Part shown: positions 11,538 through 23,690 of the stretch, piece by piece
Layout: every line of letters starts with the position of its first letter
Numbering within the stretch: the stretch's first letter is position 1
Notes under the pieces: generated by a model
What the model saw: only the letters and a program-made list of their open reading frames with translations
Databases searched by the model: none
What the model was told of the DNA's origin: nothing
Translations under genes and position numbers: made by a program
Origin: Leptobrachium leishanense
Taxonomy: Eukaryota; Chordata; Amphibia; Anura; Megophryidae
DNA length: 64,000 nucleotides
Assembly (NCBI GenBank): GCA_009667805.1
Contig: CM019064.1
Location: 273,773,662-273,837,661 of the forward strand
Direction: 5' to 3'

Positions 11538-12650
11538 AGTCTGCTTTGACGCTTACCCCACTCTAAGTTTTAATTCTAAACATAGATATATATGTACATA
11601 CACATTTACTTACCTGTTTTACTTGTGACTTGCAGTTTATGTCTCAAGAGTACACGAACGATGTGACGTCTGTATCTCACACACAAGAAAGCAGCTGTCT
11701 CTGTAGCGTGCCTCTATCTTTGAATGGATTGTGGATAAACATGTCAAAGATCTTCCCTCTCTCCCCTGTCTGAGGCTGCTGTTGCTTTTCTTTCATACTA
11801 AGTAAAATGGCTGTAACAAAGTACGGTCACAGCTTTTTGCCTCCAGACACGTTTATTAGAAAAGGCAGAGCAACGTGCTGAACTGCATCATATTCATCTT
11901 CAACCGGTCACAAAATAATTAGAATATTAAAAAAAAATAGTAAAAAAAAATGGTCAAAATGAAAGAAGTTCTGAAAAATAAGAAGATTCTTCACAAAAAC
12001 TCTTTCCAAACCAGAAAGGAAAACAACAGGTGAAACAGGAATTTGATGCAAGCAGAGATGTAAACTCCAGCCTTGCTAGTTATCCTTGAATTATCATTCC
12101 CGTTTCCAGTAGGTACAGCACGCAATGCTGCAGTCCATCGCAAAAACTACACCAAGTACAGTGTATCTCCCGTTATCCAATGGAAAAAGAGCTGCGAATG
12201 GCATAAGCTGCTTTTATCCATGGCTTCAAAATATCCCAAACCACTGCGTATTTGCAGAAAATTCTCCTTTTACTAACATTCACTTTGAATGAGGCAGAGC
12301 AAAAGCGCTGCCCATCCTCTCATGAGGGACAGGATGCATTTATGTGAAACATGAGAAGAATACATAATGCTCTCACAGCCTGGACTGCATTGCCAATGAG
12401 CTCTGATTACAAGCAAGCCTGTAGAATTACACTGACTGCTATTCTCTTGCACAATTACTGTTTCTGATGCTTTACCATCAACAACCTTTTCTTCTTAAAA
12501 TAAATGAGGAATTAAAAGACTAATTACACTTGTGCTTTAAGCTTAACACTGTATGCCATTGAGCTGTTAAAATACAAAGATTTTTAAACACTAGTGTGTA
12601 TTTCTATATGTTTTTTTCTCCGCATAGGTTGAATAGCTTGTAAGTTGAAT
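11538..12650. other. Non-coding DNA, nothing recognised
   Basis: No transposon ends or coding motifs. Short open frames (for example 12073-12276) have no family features. The stretch at about 12380-12560 has balanced composition and could be checked for conservation. Confidence 0.4.
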
Positions 12651-12654
12651 TTAA

Positions 12655-13370
12655 GTGTAATTATCGATGCCAGCTTTATGTAGGTAGTTATGTAACCAAA
12701 AGAACAACATCTGGCACTATTCCATAGTTGGTGCTAATGTAGCATCTTGATATGTAATCGATAGCGCTAGCAATAGTAAGTTTAATGTCAGGCATCGATA
12801 TTACGATCTTGACGCTAAACCGCCTCGCAGCTTGCACGAGCTTACTGTACTTTGCGTCGCCTATAGGAAACATGGAGAGCGCAATCAATTTTTTAGCATC
12901 TTAACAAGTTAGTTTTTAGAAAGTGCTGGCGCTATTTATTGTCGGGATATGAAATAAAACATTTTAACACCTCCTAAAAGCTAACTCTGCAAATGCGAAA
13001 TCATTTAACACGCTCTAAAAACCCTCCATTAAATCCAATACTCACCTCTCATCCTGTGGGGAAAAAGGGTGGCCCATTGTGCTGCTTCTTTTCACCCAGA
13101 GCAGAGTGAGACTGGGAATAAATAGTTCCTAGTCTCCCTCTGCGATCACTCCGCGGTGCTGTGTGATCTCGCGAGAGTGAGGTCGTACATAGCTTGCGGC
13201 CTGGAAGTGCAAGCCTCCATGAAGTCCTATGAACCCCAGGAGCTGATACTCGTGGTGACACTGAAGTGCTATTGCGAGTATCAGGGAGGTTAGTGCTGCA
13301 TTCCAGGGGAGAGGAGCTGAGATAGCAGCTTTCCCAGAATACAGCTTTAATATGGCGTCAGTAAGGGAAA
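12655..13370. mobile_element. Core-box MITE family copy, ends decayed
   Basis: It contains the core box in the orientation GAGCTTACTGTACTTTGCG...GGAAACATGGAGAGCGCAA at about 12838-12886, then CTAAAAGCTAACTC and GAAATCATTTAACACGC, and then the CACCTCTCATCC / GAGCAGAGTGAGACTGGGAA block. The order matches 43338-43660. I cannot identify terminal repeats, so the boundaries are approximate. No coding content. Confidence 0.6.
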
Positions 13371-13717
13371 ATCTCACCTATCCTGCTTATCGTCTCCATT
13401 TTGATGTCAACTAGGAAATATAGCCCATTATTGGTAAAGGCTCTGTGTTAGTCACTCAACTATGACCACCACTTTTTATTTGTTTTCAAGGGTTGGAGAC
13501 TATTTAACTCCTCATTCACCAGCAATGAGTGGGAGAAAGGAGTACAGAAAAGCAGCCCACCTGGTCTTATTTCAATTTAATACAATACATCCACAAGTTT
13601 TACTGAACAAACTGAAATGAATCACAGAAATATTTCCTGAGGTTTGTTTTTTGTTTAATTCGTCAAAGTGTCAGGTGTTTGTCGATTTGTGTTTTTGATG
13701 ATACTATTTGAGACCGT
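13371..13717. other. Non-coding DNA, nothing recognised
   Basis: About 350 bp between two elements with no recognisable content. Confidence 0.5.
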
Positions 13718-14500
13718 CAGGGTTATTCAAAGACCACTAAAATGCTCTTTCATTCTCCACACGTCAGGGAGTCAAATTCCCCGACCCTGCGGCAAATTCA
13801 GTATTCACCGCAGGGCTCTCAAAGGGCAGGGAAAAACAGCGAACGCACCCGACGATCCACAGCAAAACTATCAGATCGATCTGATAATCCACCGAAAAAA
13901 AAGTTGAACGTACCAGACGATCCTGATCCACCAAATACATCTGAAAAAAGCCGACGATCTGCCAAACAGAGCGCCAACCAGTGGCCGGAAAAAGCCGACA
14001 AGTCAACGAACGGGGTAGAAAAAAAAACAGCGCAAATTTTAAAAGCTATTTGCAAGAAACTACTGCACGAAAATTCCTAGAATTAATATATAAGGACCTA
14101 TGAATAATAATATAAAGGTCTGTTACAGAAAAAAAGCGCTAATTAAGAAAAAAATAATAATTAAATTTCACCGGAACAATTCCCCGAAAAAATAAACGTT
14201 TTGCTGCAGATTAGAGGAATAAACAGTTTAATAAATATTTAATAGAAACAGGAATATTTTTTACATTGAAACCTATGGGATAAGCCTGATTAAACCTGCC
14301 GAATGCAACTGCCCAAAATCAAGGCATTTCACTGACATTTCAGTGCTATTTGATGTTCTCTGAATAGATTAACCAATGCTGCTCAATTCGGAATTAACAG
14401 TCGTCGAAGATCACCATATTTGGTTGACAATTCACCGATGTTTGGCGAACTGCCTGCTTTTTGAATAGCCAAATGGCTCCTAAATTGCACCGTATGTCAT
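13718..14500. mobile_element. CAGGGTTATTC-family non-autonomous element, right end decayed
   Basis: The left end is CAGGGTTATTCAAAGACCAC. The interior has a long stretch of CGAACG/GATC-like words (13800-14010) and an A-rich segment. A block near 14263-14300 (ACATTGAAACCTATGGG) recurs at 18560-18598, and inverted at 16735-16790. The right part (GGCGAACTGCCTGC...GAATAGCC) matches the inner repeat of the copy at 40733-41604. The canonical right end is missing. The longer frames here are repeat sequence, not genes. Confidence 0.65.
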
Positions 14501-15922
14501 CCTCCATGCCAAGATATTTTGTGTTGGAATGTATAATGTGGGGTTGTAGAAATTGTGTCAAGTGGTATCAATGAATGTGGCACCCAATCAGGCTTCATTC
14601 TTCCAGCTTCAAGCAGATCAGGTGAAGGATCTAAGACCATGCACAAACTGGAGTAAATGTATCATTCCCCTCTTATCACTTCCTAAAAATCAGGATTCCA
14701 CAAAATCATGTACCACTCATGAAAAGTGTCACTTAGCACATTTGTCTCAGCACTGTAAATGCTATGAGAAGGCCTTAATTGAGTATGGTAGACCAACCCC
14801 CTTCATGTCTACAAACAATTTAGCTCCACTTCCTTTACACCAATGATAAACTCTACTGAAATGCAAGACGTGATACTATTTTGACATGCCTAACAGAATA
14901 AACATTTCTTTGCCCTTTGGCCGGGCGCCGGGGTCATGCAGCAGAAAGTCAGGCTTGGAGGATGTCTTTTACATACATATCTATGTATTTGTACTTTCAT
15001 TGAATCTTATATTTTTATTCAACTTCGAGTCAAGAAGGAACATTAGGGAACACAGTTCCTCCACTCTTTTCTAACAGTGAAAGGAGTTTCCTTTTGGTCT
15101 ACAAACTGAGAAGTCCTTAGGTTCCAATCATAGGTTTCCTTATTAAATAATCAGTAATATACAGTATATTTATTCAATTACCATAAGGACTCCCTAAAAC
15201 TCAGCCTAACTTTATTTTTAGACATTGATATGACATTTGCATGAGGAGTGGTGGGTTAAATGAAACCAGTCAATGATTAGTTGAGGAGCAGACGTCTTGG
15301 AGAGTTCCTACACTTATTTTTTTTAGGAATAGACATCTGTATAAGAGGTAGGTGCTTGGATATTTTCTTAACACAGCATTTGGTTTTTGAGTTACTATAA
15401 AACCCTCATATTTCCAAAGTCTTAAAAAGTAGCAGGTTAATAAGTCTTCATAAGAAAAGTCTCCCTTGAGACACTTCCTGTGATTTGTCTCTTTGCAAAG
15501 TCTTTAATTTGCCACATGTCAAAAAGTCTTGTAAAGTGCACCCACTGTCATTTTTAGATGAACTGATTTGCTATGTGAAACCCTGTCAAAAAGCAATCAT
15601 TCTCTAGCTCTATTTAACTTTACTTGTAAGGTACTTCATCATTATAAGGCAAGTATTGGTAAATTCTATTCATCTTGCAGATGAATAATTACTTATTATA
15701 AACAGCATTTTAAAGATAGGCATAAGCATTTCCTTAGAACTTTTGCCAGAAAGCATATTTGAAAAATAGTGTTAAAATGTTTCTTTCTTAAATGGACACT
15801 CCCACTTCCATAAACTGTAAGTAGATTACTTGTGCATTACAAACAAATCCACCTTATAAAACGCACGCTGCTGCTTTTTCTTCTTTTTAAGTAATTGTAT
15901 GTAAAAAGGAAAAATATACATA
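14501..15922. other. Non-coding DNA, nothing recognised
   Basis: About 1.4 kb with no transposon ends. A 294-nt open frame at 14553-14846 encodes a cysteine- and proline-containing sequence without recognisable domains; I treat it as chance. Confidence 0.4.
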
Positions 15923-17335
15923 AAGGGTTATTCAAAGAACACTGAGGGCTAAATTACAATCCATGTGCTAAAACGGGGATGCTAGGGAGAAAAAACTGCG
16001 CCTGCAGTTTTCTCCCTAGCGCCCCCGGTTTAGCACGGGATTACAATGCAGGCGATTAACAAGCTACCTGCATTGTTATCGGGCACTAAGCCCCGGGATG
16101 CAGGGAGAGACTGGGGGACTTTTCCCCCAGTCTCTCCCTGCTCCCGCTGGACAGAGGTGGTGGATGGAGCCGCGGTCCTCGTCAAGGGATACTAGGTGAG
16201 TATCTGATTTTTTTGGAGGGGTTTTGGCTGGTGCTAATGGATTCTGCACCAGCGGAATCCGTTAGCACCAGGTCCAGGCTGTGGTTAACATTTTGTTAAC
16301 CACAGCCGGACGTTAATCCAGTGCTGATTAACACTTTCGCTCCCCATGTTAAGTATAGGGACCGCAAAGTACAGTAACCTCGCGCTGAAAAGTGCAAGGT
16401 ACCAAACGGGTTACTTCACCCCTTAGCTTTTGGATTGTAATGTGTGGTGGCCACCAGTGAGCGCTAACGTTAGCACCAAGATTGTATTGTGGCCCTGAAT
16501 TGGCCATGGAATTGCATCGAATGGTGAATTTCCTTGTACGATGCAATTTCAGGGCCATTCGGCTATTCAAAATGCTGGCGATTCGCCAGATATTGGCGAA
16601 TTGCCAGCAAATTACGGTGACTTTTCACAGCAGTGAAATTCCCCATAGAGAAGTAATGGTTAATCTATTCAAAGATCACTGAACAGCACCGAAATGTCAG
16701 TGAAATGTCAGATTTTTGGCAGTTTCAATCGACAGATTTAAGCAGGCAAATCCGAAAAACCGTTTCAATGTAAAAAAATATCCCCATTTTTTCTTAAATA
16801 TTTATTCAACCATTTATTCTTTTCATTTGCAGCAACAAGTCTCATTTATTTTTTAGGCCTTTTTCAGTGAAATTTTTGATTCAGAGTTTTTTTACATAGT
16901 GTTTTTTTTCATTCTGTAACAGACCTATTTATTGTTATTCATAGGACCTTATATTTTATTTCCAGGCATTTTCATGCGTTAGTTTCTTTCTTAAACGCGT
17001 TTTAAAAGTTGCGTTTTTGTTTTGTTTTTTTACCCCATTCAACAATTTGTCGGCTTTTTCTGACGACTGGTCGATGGTCTGTTCGGCGGGTTGTCGGCTA
17101 CTCGAGAATCGATTCAACAATCTGTTCAGCGGATCATCAGCTTTTTGTTGTGTTTGTTTTTTCCGATTGATTCAGTGGTTATGTGGCAGTTTGAGTATGC
17201 GTTCTGTGTGTCAATTCGCCTCACTTCGGGGACCCTGCAGTGAATGCTGAGTTCATCTCAGGGTCAGCAAATTAAATTCGCCGAAGTGCGTAAAACAAGA
17301 GACCACCGAAATGTCAGTGACTGCTGGAATTTCCC
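15923..17335. mobile_element. CAGGGTTATTC-family element split by a nested MITE
   Basis: The left end (GGGTTATTCAAAGAACACTGA) is cut after about 22 bp by the MITE at 15946-16495. It resumes with ATTGGCCATGGAATTGC, and continues with an inverted repeat around GGCGATTCGCCAGATATTGG (about 16574-16605), then AT-rich and CGAAA-rich sequence. The right terminus is not recognisable beyond about 17330. Its internal order matches 40733-41604. Confidence 0.65.
15946..16495. mobile_element. PIF/Harbinger-like MITE nested in another element, TSD TGA
   Basis: The ends GGGCTAAATTACAATC and the inverse of GATTGTATTGTGGCCC enclose 550 bp. TGA is repeated on both sides (15943-15945 and 16496-16498). Near the left end is a strong hairpin: the blocks ACGGGGATGCTAGGGAG and CTCCCTAGCGCCCCCGG are inverted. 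The core box TTAAGTATAGGG...GTACAGTAAC lies at about 16349-16380. The insertion interrupts a CAGGGTTATTC-family copy and is therefore younger than it. Confidence 0.85.
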
Positions 17336-17696
17336 TTTAACTCCTTCACAACCAAGCACTTTTTTGTTGAGAAAAAAAATATCATAACATTATTTCAAAC
17401 ATGGGAAGTGAAGTTAACAATTAAATATTGATTAAAATAGAAATATTGCACAGGAATTATTGTTCTGACATAGCTAAACACTTAATGTAAATTTGCTCAT
17501 TTTTAATTTATGATGTATTCATTTATCCTTTGCAGAAATATTATTTGAATGAAAAGTTTTGAACTCCAGCTAGTGTCATTTATCTTGTACAATGTTACTT
17601 GGGGGTCTGCATTATTATCATACATGCAGAAATGACCTTTGCGTCAAATCCAGTAACTATGATAAAAGTAGATAATAAAAATTTTCAGATCTTCTG
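17336..17696. other. Non-coding DNA, possible element start
   Basis: It begins TTTAACTCCTTCACAACC, which resembles the TTAACCCCTTCAC end at 63899 (minus strand). The rest is AT-rich without coding. Confidence 0.35.
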
Positions 17697-17840
17697 CTTA
17701 TGGGGATTTGTAGTGATCATAAAGAAATAATTAGCAATGCAGCTTCCAAAGAATACCCACAGAATAGAAAAATAGAAATCTGTATGTGGCATAATGCCTA
17801 TGTATTGAAATTACAGTAACACCTTGCATCTGTACTGTAC
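17697..17840 (+). repeat. Dispersed repeat shared with 63424-63550
   Basis: The phrase GTAGTGATCATAA..GA.AT.ATTAGCAATG..GCTTCCAAA is present here and again at about 63437-63480, followed in both by AATAGAA and ACACCTTG. The two copies are 46 kb apart in the same orientation. The family is unknown to me; TTAACYCCTTCAC-like ends nearby suggest a piggyBac-type non-autonomous element. Confidence 0.55.
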
Positions 17841-18114
17841 AGGGATTTTTTTGTTGGCCATCTTGCCGGCCCTGCTCCGGAGCTAGTAGCAATTATCACT
17901 GACAGGAGGAGTGGTACTTTTACGGTACCGACATTGATTCTCCCCAGTGCTTCCTGGGGTGTTGTTTCCCATTTCCCAATTCCTGCACTATATTTCCCTT
18001 CCTCACTCAGGCCTGTGGCCCTTGAGCTGTCCCTCTTGTTTGTTTCCCAGCTGCTACACAATAAGGCCCCCATCCCAATTTTTCCAACCCCTGGGCACCC
18101 AGGAGTGCCCCCTA
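17841..18114. other. Non-coding, GC-richer segment
   Basis: About 270 bp of higher GC with overlapping open frames on both strands that lack family motifs. It may be part of the dispersed element that starts upstream. Confidence 0.35.
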
Positions 18115-18832
18115 ATGTTCACACACAATTTTGCATGCAATTTCGGTGCTTTGCGTTTCAACCCATTTTGCCGCATTTCGACAAATCAATATTGTCGAAA
18201 ATACGGAATTGGACTCGCCGAAGCAGTTATCGTAAGTAAATTGCACAGATAACTGCCGAATTGCGCCGAACTGGCATCGGGGAATTTAATCAAACTTAAA
18301 AAAAAAGAAGTCTCCTAGCATAATAGGAGTATAAATCAGTAAAAATGTAGTAAAAATATGTCGAAATAATAAAAAGGTCTTCTAAAAAAAATTAAAAGGT
18401 CTGTTACAAAATAAAAAAAGTATTTTAAAAAATAAAAACACAAGGTCGTCTCAAAAATACAAAATATACAAAAAGTGTTCTAAAATAAAAAATAAAAAGG
18501 GTTTTTGCTGAAAATGAAAAGAATAAATGGTGTTTAAAAAAATGTAAAAAATATATTATGTTTTTACATTGAATCCTATAGGATTCGCCTATTTAAACAT
18601 GGCAAACCGAAACACCGAAATTCAGGGCATTTTGCCAGCATTTCGGTGCAGTTCGGCATCCTGTGAACAGAAAATATGATAGTCTTCTATGGGGCTATTT
18701 CTGTGCTGCTATGAATAGACAAATCGGCCTGAAATTGCACCACACAATGAAATTCACCTTCTGATGCAATTCAAGGCCAATTCAGAGGTTAGCGAATAAC
18801 CGCTTTGGTGCTCTCTGAATTTTACTCTGCTA
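18115..18832 (-). mobile_element. CAGGGTTATTC-family element, ends truncated
   Basis: Read from the right, GCACCAAAGCGG and GGCCTTGAATTGCATCAG lead into the inner blocks of the family, with TACATTGAATCCTATAGG at 18568-18586 and a long A/T-rich segment at 18300-18540. The expected CAGGGTTATTCAGAGAGC end is reduced to ATTCAGAGAGC near 18832. No coding. Confidence 0.55.
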
Positions 18833-19760
18833 CAAGGCTGTTGAACGTAACTTTAATCCATGACTTTCATATTCAATAGCTTTCTTCTACTTATTAGAAA
18901 CTAAAAATTAATTGTTTAATTTATCTAAAACCAATTTATTGTATTTGACATCAAAAAATACTGTTTTATTGTAGAGTAAGTAAAAAGAGTAACATTGTAT
19001 CTCCTAAAAGTGAACAGTAAATTTAGGCAGAGAAAGACCCGAGATAGAGATCAGTATAGCATAATAGGCCCAGTGGCCTTCATAGGGGGTAACCCTGGGA
19101 GAAAATGGCAAAAAAAGTCCTAGGACACTGGGGTCTCTGGAAATTCGTGAGAAGTTAAATAACTTTTACTAAGTATCAAGAGTAAAAAAACACACTAGAG
19201 GTAGCAACAGAAACATTACAAACATATATATACAAAAATGCTCTGTGTTTATCCAGCCAAGCTGCGTGAATACCTAATGGGGTAGGTTTGGCTAAGTAGA
19301 TTGATAGGCCTTCACGGTTCCGTGGTTATAGGACAGAGAGAGGAAGTAGCTAGCTACCTATCATCTCTATAACATAATTATGCACATACTTTAGTTTTTA
19401 TAGTCCATTGTTTAGATGCCAGACCGCTAAGTCACAAGATCCCCCAAGTATATTGTTTACTATCTCCAATAGGGACCTCCTTGCCTCATTTATTTGTATA
19501 TGTATGACTCTGTTGAGGTATTAAGACCAACAAGGACCCTTAACCGCCTCACGAACGCATCCAGCGCTGATAAACACGAAGTGGAACGCAAACAATGCGG
19601 TGGAACGCAAAACAAAGATGGCCGCGACGCTGAATGATGACGCGACTGGCATCACGTGACCGCGGCACCGCACGTACCCGGAAGTCAATCACGAACGGCT
19701 AACAGACACCCCCTATGCTCCCCAAATAAAAAGGGGGCCCCTGGGAGGCCTCAGATCCCC
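18833..19760. other. Non-coding DNA; CpG-rich block at 19540-19690
   Basis: Mostly AT-rich. From about 19540 the sequence turns CpG-rich (AACGCAAACAATGCGG, GCATCACGTGACCGCGG) directly before a stem-loop motif. This looks like the 5' part of a larger repeat rather than a gene; no long open frame. Confidence 0.4.
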
Positions 19761-19775
19761 CTATTCTCTCACATA

Positions 19776-19880
19776 TCGACTGAGGAAGGTGCTGATTGCA
19801 CCGAAACGCGTCTCGACCCCCCCTCCCCCCCACTTTTTATGTACTTTTAGCTACCTATGTAATTTGCACAATAAATTATT
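19776..19880 (+). repeat. Stem-loop plus CGAAACG motif with downstream AATAAA
   Basis: ACTGAGGAAGGTGCTGATTG is followed by CACCGAAACGCGTC. GGTGC and GCACC form a perfect 5-bp stem with a TGATT loop, immediately followed by GAAACGCG. About 60 nt further on is CAATAAATTATTTTA. The same arrangement (TGAnGA.GG, stem, CCGAAACG, then AATAAA) occurs at 8377-8455 and 23833-23912. Confidence 0.6.
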
Positions 19881-21244
19881 TTATTCCACTCTTAAGAGTA
19901 TTTCAGCTTTTTCTGTATACCTAGATTTACTAGCCTTTGAATCTGATAAGGTTAATATTAGTACCACAGACATCCAACGAATCACGATCTGGACGCAGAG
20001 TAAGCAGCTAAAGAGGTTCAGGAGCTCACCGCTAAGGAGCACCACATGTGTAACAGTTGAGCCTGGACCATTAAGGCTCCTGAATTGGTGAGTGTGATTC
20101 TTCTCTTTCATAACATACGAGTATAAGGCTGATATCATGCTATGAGAGCGCTGTCTCTTTTCTGCTCTTGTGTCCCCTGCCTGAGGTGGAATAAGAAGAC
20201 CGTGTAAAGAAGGGCAGTGAGCACCCTGTATTTAGGCACAAGGCGCTTCACTCCAGAGCCTGGATTCAAAAGGCTCTGGATTCTGTAAGTGTGCAATTTT
20301 TAATTCATTGCGTTTCACATATAGACGTTATTACACTATCATCTCCTCTTCTTTTCACCTATATCTCCTGCTACGGAGCCCATCAAGATTATTAGAGGAA
20401 CGGATACGTCCAAACAGGCCCATTACATTTGTGGAAAGGGTAATATTGACACTATTCTTGAGCACTTTTGATGCATCACCCATCCACTTAGGAACCGGAT
20501 TAACCATCAGCAAAGACTTTTGACCTCTTAATACGTATTGAACATTGGCAGATAGTCCCTTTTTTATGGACTCCATTAGTCATTATACCCTCAACCTCTT
20601 TTTTAATAGCTTTGTTATATCGCATTATTCTTGCACTGTTGCATTTGCACTTTATTCTTATTGCATGTTCAGACCGCTGTACTAGCACTTTATACCCTCT
20701 GTGATCTGCATTTGCACTTTGTACTATATACTGTAATATGTATGGTACACGCAACTAGCCTTTGACACTATTTGGGTTATATCACATAAGGAGTATATTT
20801 AAATTACTGCGCCACTAGGAACCCCATATTCTCTTCCTGATTCTATCTGCACATCCTCTCGAGAGCCTGTGCTACCTCCTAGTCGGCAGCACCAACTTAA
20901 AATCGACATATCTAGACACGAGCGCCTCCACCGAATCCATCCATTTTCTGTGGGCTATATGTGGCCTGGGGGCAGCGTACCCATAAGCGGCCACCTACAT
21001 CTGTGCTTAAATGCACCTCTCGCACTCTCGGCTGAGCTCCTGTGAGATCATGTAAAGATATATGGAACATCTTGCGGGAGCAGAGTCGATAGTACAAGAG
21101 GTACATTCAAGTGCAGATGAAGGCGGCCGCTCGCGGGTATATGGCAGGTGCGATAAAGGTGTAAATTAACTAAGCGGTTGTTTATGAATTAGAGCAGCTG
21201 CCCTCAGGCCACAGATAATCTACCGCCTACACGGGCCACCTTGT
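19881..21244. other. Non-coding DNA with two matching hairpin units
   Basis: Two units at about 20062-20095 and 20256-20292 each consist of GAGCCTGGA, a short loop, AAGGCTC and then GTGAGTGTG or GTAAGTGTG. The rest (20300-21240) is non-coding, with some repetition of TTGCACTTTNTNCT words at 20640-20730. Confidence 0.5.
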
Positions 21245-21600
21245 GTAAATTAGTAATAAAACGGGGGGTGATGAGGTAATTAATAAAATGGGGGGATCAG
21301 GAAATAATTAATACAATTGGGGGATGTGAAAATTATTAATAAGATAGGGGGACGAGGAAATAACAAAATTGGGAGTGGATGGAAATAAATAATAAAATCA
21401 GAGGATATGGAAATGATGAATAAAATTGTGGGGGATATGGAGATAATTAATAAAATTGGGGTGATGAAATTATAAAATGGAGGATGAGGAAATAATTAAT
21501 AAAAAAAATTGGAGGGGACTATAAGGAAATAATAAAATCGGAGGATTTATAAATAATAGAAAGGGAAGGAATGTGGAAATTATAAAATAGGGGGACATGG
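21245..21600 (+). repeat. Degenerate AT/purine-rich minisatellite
   Basis: About ten irregular units of 30-40 bp share the pattern AATAATAAAATNGGGGGAT-ANGGAAAT. The plus strand is almost free of C over about 350 bp, a strong purine bias. Unit lengths and sequences vary, so it is old. Confidence 0.75.
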
Positions 21601-21940
21601 TATGAGGGAAAAATGGGTGAATATGATTAAAACCTTCTGTATTGCATTTTTCTTCTAAGACTTAAGCACATAATTGGCTCAGACAGCCGTGGGAAATGTT
21701 TTTCTAAACAAAATCAGTATTCAGGTCTTATTGCAGGGTTGGCACTTTGAGACACGTAAGTTGTTTTTTGTGATCTAATCTGGGCACTCGGGCTCAAAAA
21801 GGTTCGCTATCGCTGCCCTATACCTTCCATACAGCCCCGTTCATGACGAGATGTCCCCAGAGATTTTTTTTTATATACAACTTTGCATTGCTATGGAGTC
21901 TACTTGCGTGGTCTAAAAAAAAGCTAATTGTAATACATCT
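21601..21940. other. Non-coding DNA, nothing recognised
   Basis: About 340 bp between the minisatellite and a piggyBac-type element. It contains TGGCACTTTGAGACACG and CAAAAAGGTTCGCTATCGCTG but no recognisable feature. Confidence 0.4.
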
Positions 21941-21944
21941 TTTA

Positions 21945-22969
21945 CCCTTTTAATGCTGAGCCATTTCAACTCAAGTCATGTTTTATTATACGACCCAGAC
22001 AAATTACACATTCTTTTTTACAGCAAACTCGAAATATTCGTAATAAATCATTATTATATGTATACGTCATGTCCTGCCAGAATGATATAGCAAAAAAATT
22101 TGAAAAATTAGAATTTCCATTCAGATTTCAATCATTTACAGCGTGTAAAATGTTTTGTTTTTTTAAACATTTTATCATTCGAGCATTTGTGGTCATAAAT
22201 TCTATGGGGTACTCTTGTTTAAAAGAAAAAAACCTGTTACTGTTTTTTTCTGAGAAAATACGTGATTTTAAACTGAAAAAACATAATTTTTCATTGTGAG
22301 AAATGAGAAGGTGAGTTTGTGCAGCATCATTGATCACATTATAATTGATAAGTGAACATTAGTGCTGCATTATACTGTAAATATAAAAATGACACTTATT
22401 TTTATTAATTCTTATTTCTTTTAATTTATTTATATTATAACCTGGTCATGTTTGGAATCATTGCTCTGGCCTTTCCAATGATACCAAACACGGTCCTTTT
22501 GTTCTTAACTGAATAACAGATATCAGTAACATAGTGAATCACCTGCTTGACTGGGGGGGATTCCAATAATGACGCCATCACGCCAATGTGCGATGACATA
22601 AGTAAACGAGCGGAGGCCCAGTAGGTGGGGCTGACATTCAACATGATAGCCCCTCCGAAAGAAGGGTGTGATCTGTTGACAATTGGTGCCAGATCGCTGT
22701 ACCAGCCCTTATGGGGTTAAAAGGGGTATCACTGTACAGGTCAGAGTGTGACCTTTCCAGCGATGTGTCTCTTTTTTCTGTGCACCCTAAGGGCTTCTGA
22801 GACGGCAGTTAATTAGGCATCATAGCGCCTCCCATGATCCCGCACTATTGTTTGGCGGCCAGGATCAGAGGCAAATGACCATGGGGCCGCAAGGATGCAC
22901 TGAGCGCGTCATCCACACGGAAGCGTGCAACTCTATGACGCACTCCACGCGTCCTCCTCACCAAAGCGG
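21945..22969. mobile_element. piggyBac-type non-autonomous element, copy 1
   Basis: It starts with CCCTTTTAATGCTGAGCC after TTTA (a probable decayed TTAA). It ends GGTGAGG-like, the inverse of CCGCTTTGGTGAGG, followed by TTAA at 22970-22973. Length about 1,025 bp. It matches the copy at 58873-59902 along its length: ACGACCCAGACA, TATGTATA.GT.ATGTCCTG, ACA.CGTGTAAAA, then a right half with TGTTTGGAATCATTG and CpG-rich repeats near the end. No transposase is present; the open frames are low-complexity lysine/phenylalanine runs. Confidence 0.8.
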
Positions 22970-22973
22970 TTAA

Positions 22974-23675
22974 TATTGCCTTAAGTTTGAGAAGTTATCA
23001 AAATTAATTATTTCTTTAAAATGTGTTTACATCACATATTGTTTTTCATTTATCTGAAGTTTCAAGAGATTTTAAGGACACTTGTAAAAATACTTTATAT
23101 GTATGGGAATTAATAATGTTTTCATGAATGATTCATATGGTTTGTCCTTGGAGTCACTGATTGACATTGCACATCGACTCTTCCTTGTCTTCAATTATAC
23201 TTAAAACCTTCTGTTAAGCATTTCCACAATACATATGGTTCATAGCAACTTGGGAATTTTTTCTCCTTATTGTCTGACATGTTAATTTGACTGGGTTCTT
23301 ATTTTCTATTTAGGTTATATGGTCAATTTCCAGAAAAATTTATTCATGATTCAATACCATGTACAACCTTCAAGGGTTTAGCTGTGGTGTTCTGTAATTA
23401 AGTTTTCAGTATTTCATATAAATGGGATTTTTTTCCTAGTTAGTTTTCTATGAACAGCAATGTGCGTGCCGTGACTAGATTACCTTTTGCATTAAATAGT
23501 AAATGGGCTCTTCTGACCGAACCAAGTGAGCTGTACAGTACAACAGACCCACTTCTTAATTAAAATGTTTCCTGTTCTATTCCAGTTAAGTCGCAAACTT
23601 CCCTTGTGGTTGGATAACGCTTCCTCTATTTTGAGCATTCTCACAGGCAGCCAATAATATAAAGAAATTACTGAC
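22974..23675. other. AT-rich non-coding DNA, nothing recognised
   Basis: About 700 bp without repeat ends or coding. A minus-strand 252-nt frame (23492-23743) runs into the foldback element and has no family motifs. Confidence 0.45.
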
Positions 23676-23690
23676 TGCAAGAAACTGGTG

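Noticed and set aside
13742..14080. 112-codon charged open frame as a small protein
   Set aside because: It lies inside a non-autonomous repeat, is matched by long frames on the opposite strand, and consists of repeated basic words.
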